Shown here: piece by piece, positions 48,049 to 59,516 of the stretch
Layout: every line of letters begins with the position of its first letter
Position numbering within the stretch: the stretch's first letter is position 1
Origin: Paramarasmius palmivorus
Lineage: Eukaryota; Basidiomycota; Agaricomycetes; Agaricales; Marasmiaceae
NCBI GenBank assembly: GCA_037176845.1
Contig: JAYKXP010000003.1
Coordinates: 744,001-808,000 of the forward strand
Direction of reading: 5' to 3'
Length of the DNA: 64,000 nucleotides
Notes under the pieces: model-generated
The model's database searches: none
What the model was told of the DNA's origin: nothing
The model's input: the letters and a program-made list of their open reading frames with translations, nothing else
Position numbers and translations under genes: made by a program

Positions 48049-48320
48049 ATGGCCGGAGCTAGAGCACCCAAGAAACCAATGACCGGTTCTGATGCTTCCC
48101 GAATCCAGTCAACACAGGTACCTTTCAAGCGCTTTCACTGTCAGCGAATCTTGCTCATGTTTCTCTTCAGGCCAAGGCTGGCAATGACACTGGCAAGGGA
48201 AGCTTCCCTTCCCGCGCACAAAGCGCTGCACAGACCGCCGCTAACAAGGTGGCGCAAGGTGCCGGTACTACCGCGAAGGCGGCTACAGGCAAACCTGCCA
48301 GTAGTCCCAAGAAGAAGTAA
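48049..48320 (+). CDS. Small SMP-domain-like protein
   Basis: A 72-residue protein in two exons: ATG at 48049 to CAG, intron gtacct...ttcag (about 48118-48170), then to TAA at 48318-48320. Its sequence starts MAGARAPKKPMTGSDASRIQSTQ and continues AKAGNDTGKGSFPSRAQSAAQ. The pattern M-x-x-x-D-A-x-R-I-Q-S...F-x-x-R-A-Q-S-A-A matches the seed-maturation-protein (SMP) domain known from plant late-embryogenesis proteins and found in small fungal proteins. The rest is Ala/Lys/Thr-rich, ending SSPKKK. The composition (no Cys, no Trp, few hydrophobics) suggests a disordered, possibly desiccation- or stress-related protein (inference). Confidence 0.75.
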
Positions 48321-48501
48321 ACGACTCCGATTTAGAAGGATTTGAAACACAGAATGGCATTCATTGATCACTTCATTTGTACATTATATCGTGTGTATTG
48401 AAGACGAGCCTGGGATTTATTCTGAATACTCCTTGAGCCCAAAGCTGTTCTCGTATGACTTACATATTGGTGTGCGTGGGTAACGACGAGGCTCCAGCTA
48501 A

Positions 48502-49504
48502 TTACGGAGGTGATATAGGCATCGCCTTCTTCATCACTAATTCGTATTTGGTTCTTTCGAACTTCTCCACGGCAACTTTGGCGGTGCCACAGCAAACCTG
48601 GGGATCCCCATTTTGCAAACTTTGTACAGTCTCCGGGATATACTGGGAGAGTGGCATCCAGAACTTGGACAATGTTTCTGTCGTTCCTTCTGCGTCGTGG
48701 AGTTCGGACTCCACGAGACTAGGTGAGAGAAGTGATCAGATATAGCACTTGAGGCAGAGGGCGCCCTGAATATGCACTTACGGTGGAATAATTTCGATGA
48801 AATGTATATTGGTGCCTTGAAATTGCGACTGCAGGGACATAGTCATGCTGTGGAGAGCAGCCTTTGAAGCGCTGTAGTTGCAAAGATTGACCATTGGCAC
48901 GACACACAAATCAGACGTGACATTTGCCACTATGCAAGGGCGTCCCTTTTCCTGCAAAGCCGTGAGTATGACACATGACTGGAATTAAGACCGTTTACCG
49001 CCAACTTCTTGAAATGAGGTAGAATTGCCGTTATGCAAGTGAGCACAGATAGATAATTGACCTTTATCTCCGTGTGCAAAGCTATAATCTCTAATGATCA
49101 ACGAAAACTCATCAAGCATTGTATGAAGCAGTGTACCGTCTAGATTGATCTCCGTATTCAAAAAATCGTGTTGACGTTGGATCGCAGCATTGAGAATAAT
49201 TGTATCTAGCTGTTCAAAGGACAGTAAGCCTCGATGAATTCATGAAGGCGAGTATACTTGCGTTTGGGTACTTGCTGACGATGTCGTTTATACCCTTCAC
49301 AAGGGTTTCCTTGTCCGCACCCAGTTCGAATGATACCGCGTCAATCCCAGCGGCTTGGATTTCCGCCAGTCTATCCGGTCGTCTTCCGGTCCCAACGATT
49401 TTAGGTTTGCTCGGAAGTTGGGAAAGTGCAAGTGCCAACGCTCGACCGATACCGGATGTGGCGCCAGTCACTAGTATGCATTTGGAGTCGTTGATTGAAG
49501 GCAT
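48502..49504 (-). CDS. Short-chain dehydrogenase/reductase, copy A
   Basis: An NAD(P)-dependent oxidoreductase with a Rossmann fold. The start MPSINDSKCILVTGATSGIGRALALALSQLPSKPK has the TGxxxGIG cofactor motif, and GTGRRPDR the following basic residues that favour NADP. Next come LDTIILNAA (NNAG-like), LHTEIKVNYLSVLTCITAILPHFKKL, then IVANVTSDLCVVP and the catalytic NYSASKAALHSM (YxxxK), and FQGTNIHFIEIIPP. The last exon reads LVESELHDAEGTTETLSKFWMPLSQYIPETVQ and ends KAMPISPP. Four short introns. It resembles DltE-like/classical SDRs; substrate unknown. Its neighbour at 49967-50988 is a close tandem copy. This copy ends about ten residues earlier. Confidence 0.88.
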
Positions 49505-49966
49505 CGGTAGTGGTGAGCTTGATATCTTGATGAGAAACGAGGAAACCGGTCCTTTTGCCTTTATACAATCGCTGATAAAATCGAGTGGTCCCTTAGATAT
49601 TCGAATCGCGCGCGGCCGAGTGCTTACGGCGCGGCGGGTAGTGCATGCTAGTGCTCCACTCGAATGCACTGACGTGAATAACCTTTGTCAAAGCGATCAT
49701 CCTGGAGGCCATTAACAATGAAATTGATCATCTGACCGCAAAAAAGTGGGTCGATATGTCAGAAGATCACGAAAAGTAGGCTAAGACCATTCGACAGAGA
49801 ACTCGCCATCACACTCGTTCCTCTGTAGCCGACCTGGGTGATGAGAATGGTGTATAATATCTTTAGTTTCATTGAGTTTGACCATACCGGTGGGAGCGTT
49901 TTCCAAACATTATATGCCTTGAACTGTTGCAAACTTATGATACAAGACGGCTGAGGTGATACCCAA
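49505..49966. other. Spacer between tandem dehydrogenase genes
   Basis: A 462-bp spacer upstream of copy A and downstream of copy B (both minus). No gene recognised. Confidence 0.35.
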
Positions 49967-50988
49967 TTATGACTTTTCCTGGTCGAGGATAAGTCCAGGT
50001 GCCGATGTGGGTAATGCCTTCTTCATAACCAACTCCAATTTTTCCTTCTCGAACTTCTCCACGGCGATTTTCGCAAGACCGCTGCAGACTTGGGGTTCTC
50101 CTTTTTGCAATCCCTGGACAGTCTCCGGAATATATTGAGACAAGGGCATCCAGAATTTGGACAACTTTTCCGTGGTTCCTTCTGCGTCGTGTAGCTCGGA
50201 TTCAACGAGACTAGTGGTCGAAATGTCAAAATCGTTACTTGTTAAGATAAGAATAAACATACGGCGGGATGATTTCGATAAAGTGTATGTTTGTACCCTG
50301 GAACTGCGACTGCAGAGACATTGTCATGCTATGCAGGGCAGCCTTTGAAGCGCTGTAGTTTGCAAGAGGGACCGCTGGTACAACACAGAGACCAGACGTT
50401 ACATTTGCTATGATAGAAGGGCGTCCTTCTGCCTGTAAACTGATGAGCAAATACGATAAGGACATGAAGAGGAGACTATTACCGCCAGCTTCTTGAAATG
50501 GGGTAGGATTGCCGTTATGAAGGTGAGGACCGACAGATAGTTGACGTTAAATTCCATGTACAAGCCTGTGAAATGGCACGATCAGAAATCTTCTTGTGTA
50601 ACTGGAATGTACGCACTATCGAGATCGATATCAGTATTCACGAAGTCGAATTCGCGTTGAACTCCAGCGTTGAGAATGACAGTATCCAGCTGCGCGATGG
50701 CTCATCAGTGAAATTCTAGCACCACAGGCGGAACTGCGCACTTACTTCAGGATACTTCTTCACGATATCCTGCACACTCTTCACAAGCGTTTCCTTATCC
50801 GCACTGAGCTCGAATGGTATCCCATCGATACCAACTGCTTGCAATTCCGCCAGTCTATCCGGGCGTCTTCCGGTACCGATGACTTTAGGCTTGCTTGGGA
50901 GCTGGGAGAGCGCGATTGCCAGAGCACGACCGATGCCAGATGTAGCGCCGGTGACAAGGATGCATTTGGAATCGTTAATCGAGGGCAT
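49967..50988 (-). CDS. Short-chain dehydrogenase/reductase, copy B
   Basis: Tandem paralogue of 48502-49504 with the same exon plan. The start MPSINDSKCILVTGATSGIGRALAIALSQLPSKPKVIGTGRRPDRLAELQ is nearly the same as in copy A. It has LDTVILNAGVQREFDFVNTDIDLD, NVNYLSVLTFITAILPHFKKLA, IIANVTSGLCVVPAVPLANYSASKAALHSMTMSLQSQFQGTNIHFIEIIPP, then LVESELHDAEGTTEKLSKFWMPLSQYIPETVQGLQKGEPQ and a longer end (SAPGLILDQEKS). The ILNAG motif is the usual form here, whereas copy A has ILNAA. Cofactor and YxxxK sites are intact. Substrate unknown. Confidence 0.88.
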
Positions 50989-51650
50989 TTTGGGGTCGTT
51001 GTGTCGAACGTGAGGAATGGTTGTTTTCTGTGTTGCTTATTGCCTTTTATACAATTTCCGGATGCCCTCAGTACATCAATAATCAGGAGCAACAGACGTC
51101 AGGGTAAAGGGTGTAAGCATGTCGCGTACACGATAGTGTTCGGATGTCTTCCGGGCCCATTCATGCTAATTTTGTTGCTAGTTGGTAAGAGACTTGTAAG
51201 ACCCTCGGTTGTCTACCGTTCGGCAATGGTGACGCGTATCGTCCGACGATGAGGAGACTCGGAAGAGACCAGAGGAGTTTTCACCCGGTTTTCACTGCGC
51301 TAGTAGCAAGGATCATGGTCAGCATTCCACCGACAGTATTGGGTTGTGACCCACCTTTACAGATCTGTAACCACCTTTATTGACCCACTTATTGAATGCA
51401 CCAAGACTAAGGTCGGAGCCAGGTCGGAATTCCTGTAGCATGAATATTGCCAGTTCAACGAGCCATGGTCCTTAGAGACCATAGATACTTCGGGATTGAT
51501 TCGGGGAAAGCCAGGAAAGCATCTGAAAATACCAGGAAGATTGTCAAAGTCCAGTGGGAATATCTACGTGGCCTTGCGCCGTTGTTCATCTCTATCATCT
51601 ACTATTTAGCCGCTAGTCGACCTTGTCGACGAGGAAAAAGGCGGTGGACG
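50989..51650. other. Divergent intergenic region, dehydrogenase B / spermidine-synthase-like
   Basis: A 662-bp region between divergent genes. The frame of the downstream gene is open back to 51447 with another ATG at 51465 (MVLRDHRYFG), so a longer N-terminus is possible but looks less like the membrane-domain start. Confidence 0.35.
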
Positions 51651-53744
51651 ATGTCGACAAACGAGTTAACACAGTTCCGAATTGCGCTGGTCACAATTGT
51701 TTTACTTTCCCTCGCCGTCTTCACCTACGAGCGCACTCTGGTACCCATATACGCCTCTGGTCCGACAAATGACTTTCTCCATTATTATCTCGCTCTTGGG
51801 ATCGCCCTTGGAGTTTATCGACGTCCGAACCTCACAACTTCTCAAAAATTATTTGTAGCCGGGACGCTACTTGCCTTGGCTCCCAATGCAACCTACTATC
51901 TTGCCATTTGGACTGCTAGGTATCGTGAACCACTATGGGGACCCATTGCCGTGCACACGCTAGTCCTTACGCCATTGGTATATGCATATGCCTTGTTTTT
52001 GCCGCAAGGGCAGGTATTGAGTGTGTGGGGTTCACTGGTCGCCAGTTTCATGCTCTGGAAGCGGGCATGGCCTACTGTGCACCAGATGCGAAGCGTGTCG
52101 GACAACCAGATCGTGCGTTTTCCAATTTTGCGCTTTATTTCTCACTCTCAGATCAATGAATCCATAGTATCTCGTCCAAGCTTTGCTGGCATTCTCGATT
52201 GGAATCCTGACCTATGACTTCTCCGGACCCCTCCCTACTACAAAAGGCAACAAACCCGCAAAGAAAACGGCTACGAATGGCATTGCTACGAAACTGCTCA
52301 TTCTCGGTGGTTTCATTGCCATTGCTCTCACCCCTCTATCGTCACCCCTTTACTCGCCAATCCTGCCCCATCCATACCCAGAAACCTATACCGACTCGAA
52401 CGTACCGTACCAAATTCACCTTGCTATCCAGAGCAATACCGGTCTCATCGAGGTCGGTGAAATCCTCACACCCTCAGAGCATGACCCTCAGGACGTGAAA
52501 GCGATGCATTCCGTCCGTTTCTTGCGTGCAGCACACTCCATCTTGGGTGGCGTGTGGATGGGCCCAAGAGTGATGAATCTTGGAGATGGATACCCACAAC
52601 TAATGGACTCTTACGACACACCTCTGGGTGATTCTATCTATGGCGCTTTCGATTTGCAGGAGGCTGCAAGGCTTGTAGTCCGGGAAAACCACGAAGAAGA
52701 GAAGGGAAAGGCTTTAATCATGTATGTCAACGTATATCTTCGTAACACACAGTTCGTTGACGCATTCTTTGACAGCGGTCTCGGTGCAGGCGTCTCAACC
52801 ACCGCATTACACCGACATGGTATGAACCTTACTATCATCGAGATTGATCCCGCAGTCTATGAAGCTGCTCGGAGATTCTTTGGAGTTCCTGATCCAGGCG
52901 AAGGGAATGCGTTTTTGGAAGATGCAGGTGCATGGGTCGCGACACGAGCAGCTGAACGTCGAAACCTCACCGAAGTAGTCGAGAAAGACCTCTATGATAT
53001 CGTCATCCACGACTGTTTCTCCGGTGGCGGAGTACCACAACATCTCTATACCATTGAGTTCTGGAATGATCTCAAGACATTGGTGAAGGAGGATGGTGTT
53101 GTCGTAATTGTCAGTTTTCGGTTCCTTTTTCGCCAAACCAAAGCACTAAATACCATTTGGATAGAACTTCGCTGGAGAAGTAGACTCTGAAGCTTCGCGA
53201 CACGTCCTAAGAACCCTTGATGAGGTTTTCCCGCAGTGCAGAGCGTTCCACGACCTGATGGATGCCACGGCCCTTACGCAGGACAAGTATTGGAACGAAT
53301 TCATCAACATTGTACGTGGCTTAATTTCCTTCTATTCGTATCTAAGCGACTAAGATCATACCAGGTCTTCTTCTGTACACCTGCCACTGAGCCGATGAAG
53401 TTCCGGTCTCCCACCTCCGCAGATTATCTTGGCTCACCTCTGCGCAGACACGTTTTCACGACCCTGATGGACAGAGAAGTTAACCTAGGGATTTTGAGAG
53501 AGTCGATGGAGAAGATTAAGAACGAGGAAGGGAAGGAAACGAAAGTTCTCAGCCGGAACGAAGGGTACAATCCGCTCGGGTTCATCCAAAAACAACAGGC
53601 AGCTAGACACTGGAAGCGTAAGTCATTTGTCTGCGAACTTGCTGCATTGTTTGCTGATGGGCTCTATAGTCATGCGAGAAGTACTGCCTGATATTTATTG
53701 GGAGATATTTTAATACATCTTTAACGTGCCTGTACATACGATAA
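51651..53744 (+). CDS. Membrane-anchored spermidine-synthase-like methyltransferase-fold protein
   Basis: N-terminal hydrophobic helices (for example FRIALVTIVLLSLAVFTYE, LHYYLALGIALGVY, LFVAGTLLALAPNATYYLAIW, AVHTLVLTPLVYAYALFL, LLAFSIGILTYD, LLILGGFIAIALTPL) are fused to a cytosolic or lumenal spermidine/spermine-synthase domain. The latter has TGLIEVGEI, SVRFLRAAHSILGGVWM, the nucleotide-site motif KALIIGLGAGVSTTALHRHG, IIEIDPAVYEAARRFFGVP, LYDIVIHDCFSGGGVPQHLYTIEFWNDLK and VVVINFAGEVDSEASRHVLRTL. Introns: about 52113-52166, 52721-52777, 53109-53164, 53311-53366 and 53618-53670, all phase-consistent. The stop after VLPDIYWRYF.. falls at 53742-53744. Polyamine-forming activity is not proven; such fusions are common in fungi and bacteria. 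30 bp from the convergent hydrolase. Confidence 0.8.
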
Positions 53745-53774
53745 CGATGGAACTGAAGACCAGCTTGGCTGCAT

Positions 53775-55166
53775 TCATTCTGCGGCTTGTAGCAGCCACC
53801 GAACACCTTTGTCGAAATCTTCTTCAAACTTCTTTCCCGATGGTATATTAGGAGCAATGATGTCGAACCCATGGGGGACACCTTTGTATCTGAAGCAAGT
53901 GCTTAATGAAGTGCGACACAAGCAAACAATGTTCAACTTACACGTCGACCTTGGTCTTGACGCCAGCATTGCGTAGGAGTTTCTCATAAAGAAAACCCTC
54001 GTCGCGGAGTGGATCTTGTCCACAGATTTGGAAGTAGGCGGGAGGTAGACCAGTATGAGATGGTAGAAGTACGGGTGAGGCTCTGGGATCAAATGGATCG
54101 GGGTTGTAGAGATCTAGGGAACAGACATTAATCATCGGGAGATACGCATCCCTGAATCAGCTGGTCGACATACCCCAAAAATCACGCATGGCTTTCTTAT
54201 TTACAACAAGTGCATCCTTGTTTTGTTCCATAGAAAGAAGTGCATTCTTGTGTCTATTTACCTCGGTGAGTAGCCTGCATGAAGGAGTAGCCAAGCGACT
54301 TACTCTTCGGGATATGCGTCCGGATGAAGAGTTACAGGAATCCTGAGTAACTGTCCCGTTAGAGGCTTGTCCTTGAAGAAAGGGTCATCTCGTGCAAGAT
54401 GCGACAGGACAGCAGCAAGATTGCCTCCCGCAGAAGTGCCGCCAACTAAGAACCCTTTGGATAGATTAGCGGAGACAAGGTCGGGATGGGCTGCAAACTA
54501 GAGTTCTAAATTTCAGTATACCTCAATAATAGATGTAAGGGCGGAGAACCTACATATTTAAGGCAAGTGAACGAGTCAGTGACAGGGATTGGGAATGGGT
54601 GTTCAGGCGCCAATCTTGGGATGAAGGTATCACGTTGGATGATGACCCCGGAGAGTGAACCAAAGACGTACCTATATTCACAATTGACAACTGCAATTCG
54701 CATATCCACAGCTAATTGACGCAGCTTGAAGTCATCCCACTCTGTATCTCCAATTACCCAGCCTATAGCAGAAATGGATGAACTTCAATCAGGCAAGGTA
54801 ATGGTGAAGCGCCAGACCTCCTCCGTGCGTCCAGAAAAGTAGTGGAAAGTCGGTTTCTCCAGCTTTGCGTGTTGGTACGACACATCGCACAAGTATCTGA
54901 GCCCCGTCGCCAGCGTCAATTTGACGATCGGTGAGCTGATACTCCGAATCTTGGTGAAGCAAGTTAGTCAGTTAGAGGTATGAATTAGAGGGACCTGTAC
55001 CTGGTGGAGGGCTACGAGTCGCTTTGAGAGCAGCGAGAATAGTATCCCTGTAGTTCTGGCGCCGTTGAGCAGGGCTCAATGGCTGACTCTCGTCGACAGA
55101 AGGGAAATGTGCTGCAATCACAGCAAAATCAGGATCGCTTTCTGATAAGTGGGAGTATTCCGCCAT
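53775..55166 (-). CDS. Alpha/beta-hydrolase fold-3 esterase/lipase
   Basis: A hormone-sensitive-lipase-like hydrolase. The start MAEYSHLSESDPDFAVIAAHFPS leads to DSEYQLTDRQIDAGDGAQILVRCVVP, then the oxyanion motif FWTHGGGWVIGD, VNCEYRLAPEHPFPIPVTDS, the nucleophile motif GFLVGGTSAGGNLAAVLSHLARD (Ser in GTSAG), the acid region YFQICGQDPLRDEG (Asp) and the His motif YKGVPHGFD. So the full Ser-Asp-His triad is visible. It ends GVRWLLQAAE. About six short introns. The natural ester substrate is unknown; no signal peptide is seen, so it is probably cytosolic. About 340 residues, normal for the family. Confidence 0.9.
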
Positions 55167-55641
55167 GTTGGCGGGGACTTGTTGTACTGATCAGTCTTTC
55201 TTATACGTCGCAGGTGTTGGCCCAGGGTCGCCATCCAAGACTACTCAGATGTGAAAATTATCAGAAATTATCCTGAATATTACTCGGAGGACTGTAAACG
55301 TGCTGAGCTATCGATTGGGAAGCTGAGAATTCTGGGGAAACTTGACCCCATGCGACCACTTTTATCATTTATGCGACATGCGAACGCACGCGCAGGGACG
55401 TGCTGATCTCTTTGGTGTCATGAAGGTGCATGAGTGAGTCAACCTACAAGGGTCGTTGCTTAGAAGAGCAATATAACTGACTACGACTAGTACTGCACCT
55501 TTTAACAAGGAACGGAAACTTGGGAGAACGAGTTGCAGGAACAGTTGATCATGGTGGTGAAGAAAAGAGTTTGGCGCCAGCAGGCATGGCTTTGGCGGAT
55601 ACCCCTTTCAAATATCATCATTTCATTCAGCTTTCGCTTCT
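55167..55641. promoter_or_regulatory. Divergent intergenic region, hydrolase / MATH-BTB-like gene
   Basis: A 475-bp spacer between divergent start codons, with no gene seen. A C/T-rich stretch (ttcattcagctttcgcttct) runs up to the ATG at 55642. Confidence 0.35.
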
Positions 55642-58234
55642 ATGTCTGAATCAAACCATTCCACTCACCAGCAGTGGCACCTAAACTCACCTCAGCAGCG
55701 TATAAATTCTCCTTTTTCTTCTAGTCCTCCAGGTCGTACACCGCCCCTAGCCCGTCCAGATTGGCCTTGGTCTCAGCCTTTGCCCCTGCGGTTTCCATCT
55801 CATTATTCTCCTTTCCAAAGATCCTCGTCAACGTCGTCTTCAGCTGCCACTTGGGATTCAGCACAAGCCAGAAACGTTCCAAATTCAAGTGAAGCTCCTA
55901 GTGGAAGAAGTGCCAGTGCCATGTCTATAATGTCTCGGACAAGTTCAAGTAGGATGTCGTGGCAATCTACTCAAACGACAAGGAACAATGCAGGTTCTGC
56001 ACTGGCTTCTTATGTGGTCCCAGGTGGTGAGGAAACAACATCACAATGGTCATTCATGGTGCGTGCTGCCATTCAATTTACCACGCTGGTCTTGACGGTC
56101 TCATTGCATATAGGGCTTTGAATGGGTCGTCCGCGACGTGCACAAATTACGCGATTTTGTGGAGGGTACATCTACAAGCACCTTGAATGCTAACGACGGT
56201 GCCACACCAGAGGGCGATAATGGTATCGACGCCAGTGCCAGCAACCTTGTCGCAGATGATTTCGACATTTTGAAGCAATCTCCTGTCATTGGCGACAACA
56301 AGTTCAAGCTAGAAATTGGTGCGCCTCAGACGCTTTGTTCCTTTATCTCATTTGACAGTCATCGTTTCTAGTTCGTACACCTCTAAACGAGACCAATTCA
56401 TCCGTTCCAAATGACACCGGGAAACCAGCAACACTGTCGCTTTACATCACCTGTCTCATGCTTGACTCTGGATATGCGGATTATGAAATGTCTGCTTCAA
56501 TGATGGCTGCTGTAAAATGTCAACATGATCGCGCAGGAGAGCGTGGTGCACGCCCAGATTGGCTCTGGGAGACATGGCAAAGCGATTGGGTGTTCAGAGA
56601 GGGAAATGAAGTTTGGTGTGGGTATTACCGTCCATGCGTACCTCGTCTCTAGCCTAACAACTCTCATAGACTGTTCATTGCCACCTCTCTCGGCACTCAT
56701 GGAAAGCAATCCTCGAATTCGCGATACAGACTCTTTCGTTATCTGTGTGCAAATCCATTGTCCTCTAGGACCCTTTTTCCCGTCTCATCCGAATGCCTAC
56801 TATGTCCCAAAGGATTTGTTAGATGGGCTTGAGGCCTCCCTTGATAATCCCAGTAAGAAATGGCCGTTGTCCAAAGGAATTGATCTGACCAAGCTGCTCT
56901 TAGATACTGGAGATGTCCGCTTTGTATGTCTAGAACGCTTTAATTCTGATGTCATGCCACCAACTCCGACAGAGGTCGCTTCTCCGATCACACATCGTCC
57001 CGCCTCCCCTACTTCCACTGTTCATTCGCACTCCGCACAAATGACGGCACGCAAGCGTATCATCTACGCCCATTCCGATATTCTCATTCGCCGATCAGAA
57101 TACTTTGCAACAATGCTTTCGTCATCCTTTTCCGAGAACCAGGCTCACCTTTCAGGCGAACGAAAGCTTTACACTATCGTTGTGGACGAGGCTGATTTTG
57201 AGACTATCTATTGGTTACTCAAATATTGCTACGCAAATTGGGTGCTTTTCAAAGAGATAGATGATGTGAGGGCTGCAGTCGAGGGCGTCGGAGCTGGATG
57301 GAGCGCAAATTGGCTGCACGCCAGAGGAGGCGAATGGGACTGGAAGACCTTCAGCAAGACTGGCGCAATGTTAAGTGACGAATTGGACGCACGGAGCGCA
57401 ACGAGTGGAGAAACGCCGATGTCTCAATCACAGGCTGGGGATGGTAATTCACCTCCTCCCGGTCCTTCTAGACCCATCCCAGAGGCCGCAGTCATACGAC
57501 CCACACCGGCAGCTACAGCTAGTCCTACCACCGGTCGGGTATCGACTAAGAGCGTCCCGTCGTCATCTCGAGTCACTGCGACGACTGCAACGAGTTCCCG
57601 TCGCGGTCCAAGCGCCGGTGGGTCCACATCAGCCACAATACCGATCAGCATACCCACCGGTTCCATAAGATCGAAACAAACACCTCCGCCTGTCCCAGTT
57701 GCACATTCATCGCAGAATTACGTTCCGCAGCCTCCTGCTTCCTCGCACTATCCACCGGTCTCCCCACGAGCTTCGCGTATGCGAGGACCGGGCAACCTCG
57801 GGGCAAACATTGGTTCGACGCCAGACCCACACTTGCACCCCACTCCACAATTACCGCCTGCATCCGCCCTATCAATGTATCAGATTGCCCACAGATACAC
57901 AATGCCTGCTCTCGCGAATTTGGCGCTCGATCATATGATGTCAACTATAACGCCACAAACAAGCTTTTCTTTGTTGTTGGCCACCTCGGCTTGGGACGAG
58001 CTTCATACGATGGTCGAAGACTATGTCGTTGAGAAATGGGAAGATGTAGCGGTGTCGGAGGAATTCGAGGGGTGCTGCGAGGAGGTCGCGGCGGGGGAGT
58101 AAGTGCTTCCATTTCTTGTGATATTCCGATAGACTCACAGTGATTGTAGATGGGGTGCAGAAGGAGGTAAGACCATGATGGCCCTTTTCCGTCGTTTGAA
58201 ATCACCGGCGTCAATGCTATATAGTCGGCAGTGA
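55642..58234 (+). CDS. MATH-like and BTB domain protein with a long insert in the BTB region
   Basis: Probable substrate adaptor of a cullin-3-type ubiquitin ligase (inference from architecture). The N-terminal 140 residues are Ser/Pro-rich. A MATH-like domain follows (SQWSFM/GFEWVVRDVHKLRDFVEG, GDNKFKLEI, ATLSLYITCLML, WETWQSDWVFREGNEVWDCSLPPLSALM, DTDSFVICVQIHCP). A BTB part comes next (VRFVCLERF, RIIYAHSDILIRRSEYFATMLSSSFSE, YTIVVDEADFETIYWLLKYCYANWVLF). Then about 170 residues of Ser/Pro/Thr-rich sequence precede the predicted last BTB helices (ALSMYQIAHRYTMPALANLALDHMMSTI, SFSLLLATSAWDELHTMVEDYVVEKWEDV). After the last intron it ends LFRRLKSPASMLYSRQ. About 770 residues. The MATH call is weaker than the BTB call. 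Confidence 0.75.
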
Positions 58235-58622
58235 ACACGTATATTACCTGCTGTTATTTCTTGGATGCTCATATGTATACCTATACTAATCGCATTGCTG
58301 CAATTGGGTCTCTTCTCTGTATCACCATCAACGCTAATTCAACTCTATCCTGCATTCATGGTCATATATGTACAATCTACCTATCTATGCAATACATGCC
58401 GTCTGGAATCCAAACGCGCCGCCCACATTGATGACAGTCGACGCAAGCACTTTGTTCGACTGTCACCAATGTGTTGCGAAGCGGCTGGTTTCAATTCTAG
58501 AGATACATGAAGATAATATGAGTGTCCCAGATAAGTAGCAATAAGTAATACGAATATCCGCCGAAATCAAAGAAAGGAATTGGATTGAAAATAGATGAAA
58601 TGAAAGGGTGGATGCCCTGGCC
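58235..58622. other. Convergent intergenic region
   Basis: A 388-bp region between convergent genes. No gene, terminator motif or repeat that I can support. Confidence 0.35.
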
Positions 58623-59516
58623 TCAAGTGGCCATACACAGGACGTGCTTCAACCTCTGCAGGGCTTCTTCGAGCTGGTGCGAATAATCTTCCCCGGGGAG
58701 GAGAACCCTCACAGTGTGACGATTGTTAAACGATGACAAGCCCTGAAACAAGGCAACCATGACGGGCAGTTGATATCGATCCTCAACCAAATCCCAATCA
58801 ACGAATCGGATGTCGTTGCAATTGGGGAGGCGGGATATTATCTGAAGGATATCTGAGAGCCCGTCGAGAAGCAAGCTGACTGTGATTCTCGTCCCTGCGA
58901 AGTTTCGTAAACGATGTTGTAGGACGCTGAACGTCGATTGCTGAGTGGAGGCATGGACAGGGCGCCTGAGAGGTTGATGAAGTTGAAGCCACTGTAAGTC
59001 GGGCAGATATGTCATATAGTCGAAGAAATCGTCGCGGACGATATCGATTGGAAGACCAAAGCTGGTCTGCATTCTTCCTCCCGGTAGGAGTACTAATTCG
59101 GTGCGCACCGTCTCTGAGCTGCTGATATGCAGTCGGAAGTGATTCGGTGGGCGCCTATGTTGGATCCGGTCCAGAATGCGAAGTGACAGATTAAGTGTCT
59201 CTATTCGCGTGGCCAGGACATAGACGAAAGCGTCGGACATCTGACCGCACCCGTGCGTCATGGTCTGTAACAATATGTCTAGTGTGGCGGCATCGGACTC
59301 GTCGGCGAGTTGAAAGTCAGCTCCAATGCAGAGGGCAACGGAAACCGGATTATGAAGGACGTGTTGAATTTGATCAATTGAGAAGGGATGATAGTTCCCC
59401 CTGCGTTGTGAAAATCGTTGGGGGAGCCGAGGAATGAAGTCGATGTTGGAGGAAATGATTATGGACGGTTCCTGTGCTGGTGTCCTACATAGCCAAAGCT
59501 TCCGAGTCCCTTGCAT
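58623..59516 (-). CDS. Hypothetical leucine-rich protein, possibly the C-terminal part of an F-box-type gene
   Basis: An unbroken 297-codon frame, MQGTRKLWLCRTPAQEPS... to KHVLCMAT. It is rich in Leu and regularly spaced hydrophobics (LETLNLSLRIL-like and YLPDLQWLQLHQPL), with conserved-looking phrases such as LPNCNDIRFVDWDLVEDRYQLPVMVALF. This is the style of the many Agaricomycete F-box/LRR-like proteins, but I see no F-box in this frame. Upstream on the minus strand (59520-59830) other frames carry fragments such as SPNQWRQVMAKIGHRT that could be a missed or decayed N-terminal exon. It may thus be a truncated gene or relic. No function assigned. Confidence 0.5.
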   Translation of the reverse strand: MQGTRKLWLCRTPAQEPSIIISSNIDFIPRLPQRFSQRRGNYHPFSIDQIQHVLHNPVSVALCIGADFQLADESDAATLDILLQTMTHGCGQMSDAFVYVLATRIETLNLSLRILDRIQHRRPPNHFRLHISSSETVRTELVLLPGGRMQTSFGLPIDIVRDDFFDYMTYLPDLQWLQLHQPLRRPVHASTQQSTFSVLQHRLRNFAGTRITVSLLLDGLSDILQIISRLPNCNDIRFVDWDLVEDRYQLPVMVALFQGLSSFNNRHTVRVLLPGEDYSHQLEEALQRLKHVLCMAT

